Source of the DNA: Erwinia tracheiphila
GTDB taxonomy: Bacteria > Pseudomonadota > Gammaproteobacteria > Enterobacterales > Enterobacteriaceae
Assembly: GCF_021365465.1 (NCBI RefSeq)
Contig: NZ_CP089932.1
Span: 1,426,001-1,490,000 of the forward strand
Direction: 5' to 3'
Length of the DNA: 64,000 nt
Both the position numbers and the translations under genes were made by a program. Position 1 is the stretch's first letter. Every line of letters starts with the position of its first letter. A model generated the notes under the pieces. The model was not told the origin of the DNA, searched no databases, and saw nothing but the letters and a program-made list of their open reading frames with translations. This document shows positions 63,695 through 64,000 of this stretch, in pieces.

Positions 63695-64000
63695 ATGAAT
63701 AACATTGGTTCATTCACTCAACCTAAAAATTGGGTTGATTCAGGAGAAAAAGGAGACATCTATTACAGCAAGAAAGATTTATCATTCTTCATACTGAAGA
63801 AGGACGGCAATCCATCAAAACATAACTGGTACTTTCCCGCTGATGGTACATCAAATAACCGATGGGATTTTATCCAGTGGAGAGTGGGGATATTTACCGA
63901 CCCTAAGCAATGGGGGGACTCAGGAGCAAAAGGAGACATCTATTACAGTAAAAAATATTTATCCTTCTTCATACTGAAGAAGGACGGCAACCCATCAGAA
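63695..64000 (+). CDS. Tandem-repeat protein (3' partial)
   Basis: 102 codons to the window edge, starting MNNIGSFTQPKNWVDSGEKGDIYYSKK. The frame contains two copies of a ~60-residue unit: GDIYYSKKxLSFFILKKDGNPS, then HNWYFPADGTSNNRWDFIQW. The DNA of the two copies is nearly identical over about 80 bases, at a period of about 180 bases. WYFP-DGT-N-W-type modules occur in secreted binding proteins, for example C-terminal modules of StcE-like M66 peptidases, as far as I recall. No signal peptide. It may be a partner or accessory of the toxin. Confidence 0.6.
   Translation, partial: MNNIGSFTQPKNWVDSGEKGDIYYSKKDLSFFILKKDGNPSKHNWYFPADGTSNNRWDFIQWRVGIFTDPKQWGDSGAKGDIYYSKKYLSFFILKKDGNPSE

Overview
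The window is a gammaproteobacterial chromosome segment, most likely from the Erwiniaceae (Erwinia/Pantoea-type). This rests on a recognisable Enterobacterales core block (proL, yejM, yejL, yejK, rplY, radD, rsuA, bcr, yejG, yejFEBA, pdeN; yeiP, lpxT, mepS) embedded in a very IS-rich, pseudogene-rich background. That heavy IS load would fit a host-restricted plant pathogen such as Erwinia tracheiphila, but the species is an inference.

Layout. (1) 1-9888: a genomic island or prophage remnant inserted at the 3' end of tRNA-Pro(GGG). It holds the C-terminal end of an Rhs toxin with a broken immunity gene, IS481-, IS256- and IS3-family elements, an orphan toxin/immunity module, a decayed plasmid-type nuclease gene, and a P4-type integrase split by IS481. 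(2) 9889-25915: the conserved core block, all genes in the order known from E. coli but with yejG, and pdeN at its far end, broken. (3) 25916-30120: an IS1-family element interrupted by an IS91-family element, a metallopeptidase-like effector with a lipoprotein immunity candidate, and a dead IS200-type element. (4) 30121-35470: a compact phage early module (family A DNA polymerase, VRR-NUC nuclease, SNF2-like helicase, PrtN-type activator). (5) 35825-39190: yeiP, a fimbrial-like gene, a ruined lpxT, an IS1 copy and mepS. (6) 39239-51054: a second phage or satellite region (terS, a toxin-antitoxin pair, a truncated terL, alpA, a decayed P4-type primase followed by GGTGAACA iterons, small accessory genes, HK97-type capsid), cut up by IS1, IS481 and ISL3. 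(7) 51055-54500: an IS26-like element, an IS200/IS605 tnpA, a Tlde1-type (DUF2778) effector/immunity pair, and another IS1-split gene. (8) 54633-64000: plasmid-derived cargo (CopB/RepA2, a PLD nuclease, a serine resolvase), then a 2203-residue toxin and the start of a repeat protein that runs off the window.

The most notable gene is 56842-63453. It contains an ExoY/CyaA/edema-factor-type nucleotidyl cyclase domain with all expected active-site residues, followed by a C-terminal HExxH domain of apparent M35 (aspzincin) type. It has no signal peptide and sits beside a resolvase and plasmid genes. The other theme is interbacterial conflict: Rhs-CT, an orphan CT toxin, a metallopeptidase/lipoprotein pair, a Tlde1-type pair and a Phd/PIN pair. 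Several of these are broken by IS elements. Relative to E. coli gene order, the yeiP-lpxT-mepS block is inverted with respect to pdeN-to-proL, so at least one rearrangement has occurred here.
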